Position numbers and translations under genes: made by a program
Part shown: one piece after another, positions 6,677 through 7,051 of the stretch
Layout: each line of letters begins with the position of its first letter
How positions within the stretch are numbered: the stretch's first letter is position 1
Origin: Bacteroidaceae bacterium
GTDB lineage: Bacteria; Bacteroidota; Bacteroidia; Bacteroidales; Bacteroidaceae
NCBI GenBank assembly: GCA_017628775.1
Contig: JAGBYN010000023.1
Coordinates: 1 to 7,051, forward strand
Length of the DNA: 7,051 nucleotides
Direction of reading: 5' to 3'
Notes under the pieces: model-generated
What the model was told of the DNA's origin: nothing
The model's database searches: none
The model's input: only the letters and a program-made list of their open reading frames with translations

Positions 6677-6710
6677 CAAAGTTACAAATTTGTTTCAACA
6701 CTCCTACAAA
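6677..6710 (-). promoter_or_regulatory. Candidate ettA promoter
   Basis: Read on the minus strand, TAACTTTG at 6684-6677 matches the Bacteroidales -7 consensus TAnnTTTG, with a C following. A TTTG at 6710-6707 could be the -33 element, but the 22-nt spacer is longer than the usual 19-20. The predicted start of transcription would leave a leader of roughly 70-80 nt before the ettA ATG. Confidence 0.55.
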
Positions 6711-6814
6711 ATATTCCTTTATAGTAGAGAAAATAACTAAAAATATTAACACTTCACTTTCCAAAACAAATAGATTAACGGCAAACTTTTCGTGCTCAAA
6801 GAAAATATGAATTA

Positions 6815-6900
6815 TTCTGTAAAAAAAATCATTTCTCCTTTTTGCAGAAAAAATGAAATTCTGTACTTTTGCGCTGAAAAAAATTATTTTTTATACAGAA
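6815..6900. repeat. TTCTGTA heptamers around the guaA promoter
   Basis: TTCTGTA occurs at 6815-6821 and 6859-6865, and its exact reverse complement TACAGAA at 6894-6900. The first two copies share ATTCTGTA and are 44 bp apart start to start. The second overlaps the first two bases of the -7 element. CAGAA at 6845-6849 also mirrors TTCTG at 6859-6863, so an inverted pair bounds the promoter spacer. This layout could be an operator; it could also be chance in AT-rich DNA. Confidence 0.4.
6841..6871 (+). promoter_or_regulatory. guaA promoter, Bacteroidales type
   Basis: TTTG at 6841-6844, a 19-nt spacer, and TACTTTTG at 6864-6871 followed by C match the Bacteroidales sigma-ABfr consensus (TTTG, 19-21 nt, TAnnTTTG) essentially perfectly. 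Transcription would begin several bases after 6871, giving a short leader of about 25-30 nt before the guaA start codon at 6906. The leader contains an A7/T6 stretch and no Shine-Dalgarno sequence. Confidence 0.88.
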
Positions 6901-6905
6901 GCCTT

Positions 6906-7051
6906 ATGAAACAAGACATGATTGTCATTCTTGACTTGGGTAGCCACGAAAATACAGTGGTAGCTCGCGCCATTCGCGCACTCGGTGTGTACAGCGAAAT
7001 CTATCCCCACGACATTACAGCAGCAGAACTCAAGGCGTTGCCAAACGTGAA
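6906..7051 (+). CDS. guaA: GMP synthase (glutamine-hydrolysing), N-terminal part
   Basis: Only the first 48 codons are inside the window; the gene continues past the right edge. GuaA converts XMP to GMP using ATP and glutamine in the cytoplasm. The visible part begins MKQDMIVILDLGSHEN and continues with ARAIRALGVYSEIYPHDITAAEL, which aligns with the start of the class I glutamine amidotransferase domain of GuaA (typical DFGSQY...RRIRELGVYSEL). The usual DFGSQ reads DLGSH here, so the otherwise conserved Gln is His. The catalytic Cys, His and Glu of the amidotransferase and the ATP-pyrophosphatase domain are not visible. I recall Bacteroides-type GMP synthases with this same N-terminus, which supports the call, but another amidotransferase-like protein cannot be excluded from 48 residues. 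The start is chosen from the alignment and the promoter distance. It is transcribed divergently from ettA. Confidence 0.82.
   Translation, partial: MKQDMIVILDLGSHENTVVARAIRALGVYSEIYPHDITAAELKALPNV

Larger units (their letters stand above)
6597..6905. other. Divergent ettA-guaA intergenic region
   Basis: This 309-nt, strongly AT-rich gap separates divergently transcribed genes. It contains a candidate minus-strand promoter for ettA (6677-6710), a strong plus-strand promoter for guaA (6841-6871), and repeated TTCTGTA heptamers around the latter. The middle part, about 6711-6810, shows nothing I can name: no gene, terminator or known riboswitch. Confidence 0.7.

Noticed and set aside
1..7051. 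CRISPR array, insertion sequence, tRNA, phage or defence system
   Set aside because: No regularly spaced repeats of CRISPR length, no transposase-like frame, no cloverleaf or conserved tRNA boxes, and no defence-type domains were seen.

Overview
The window looks like ordinary chromosomal DNA from a member of the Bacteroidota, most likely order Bacteroidales and plausibly Prevotella- or Bacteroides-like. The reasons are a near-perfect Bacteroidales-type promoter (TTTG, 19 nt, TAnnTTTG) in front of the last gene, starts that mostly lack Shine-Dalgarno sequences, AT-rich gaps, a DUF4831-type exported protein, a BT0820-like HAD protein, and a GuaA N-terminus of the variant I associate with this order. 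These taxonomic matches are from memory, not from a search.

Five genes lie on the minus strand and one on the plus strand. Reading the minus strand in its transcription direction (right to left): ettA (ABC-F translation factor, 4902-6596), rfbA/rmlA (glucose-1-phosphate thymidylyltransferase, 3865-4743), a small HAD-superfamily hydrolase (3374-3811), nnr (bifunctional NAD(P)H-hydrate repair enzyme, 1548-3104) and a secreted DUF4831-family protein (378-1511). The run closes with a clear intrinsic terminator at 321-367. At the right edge, guaA (GMP synthase) starts on the plus strand at 6906, divergently from ettA, and runs off the window.

Gaps suggest three transcriptional groupings. ettA has its own candidate promoter in the divergent gap. 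rfbA and the HAD gene are 53 nt apart and probably co-transcribed. nnr and the DUF4831 gene are 36 nt apart and share the terminator. No terminator is visible between ettA and nnr, so a longer read-through unit is possible. Functionally these are mostly housekeeping genes: translation control, dTDP-sugar precursor supply, cofactor repair and purine synthesis.

The less ordinary material is in the gaps. There is an alternating-orientation AAAGGATCAA repeat at the left edge, a compact GACGCA hairpin, degenerate octamer arrays (CTCTCAAC / GGTTAWGR) shared between gaps, and a heptamer TTCTGTA repeated around the guaA promoter. I see no CRISPR array, IS element, tRNA, rRNA, phage gene or defence system, and no convincing undescribed multi-gene system.
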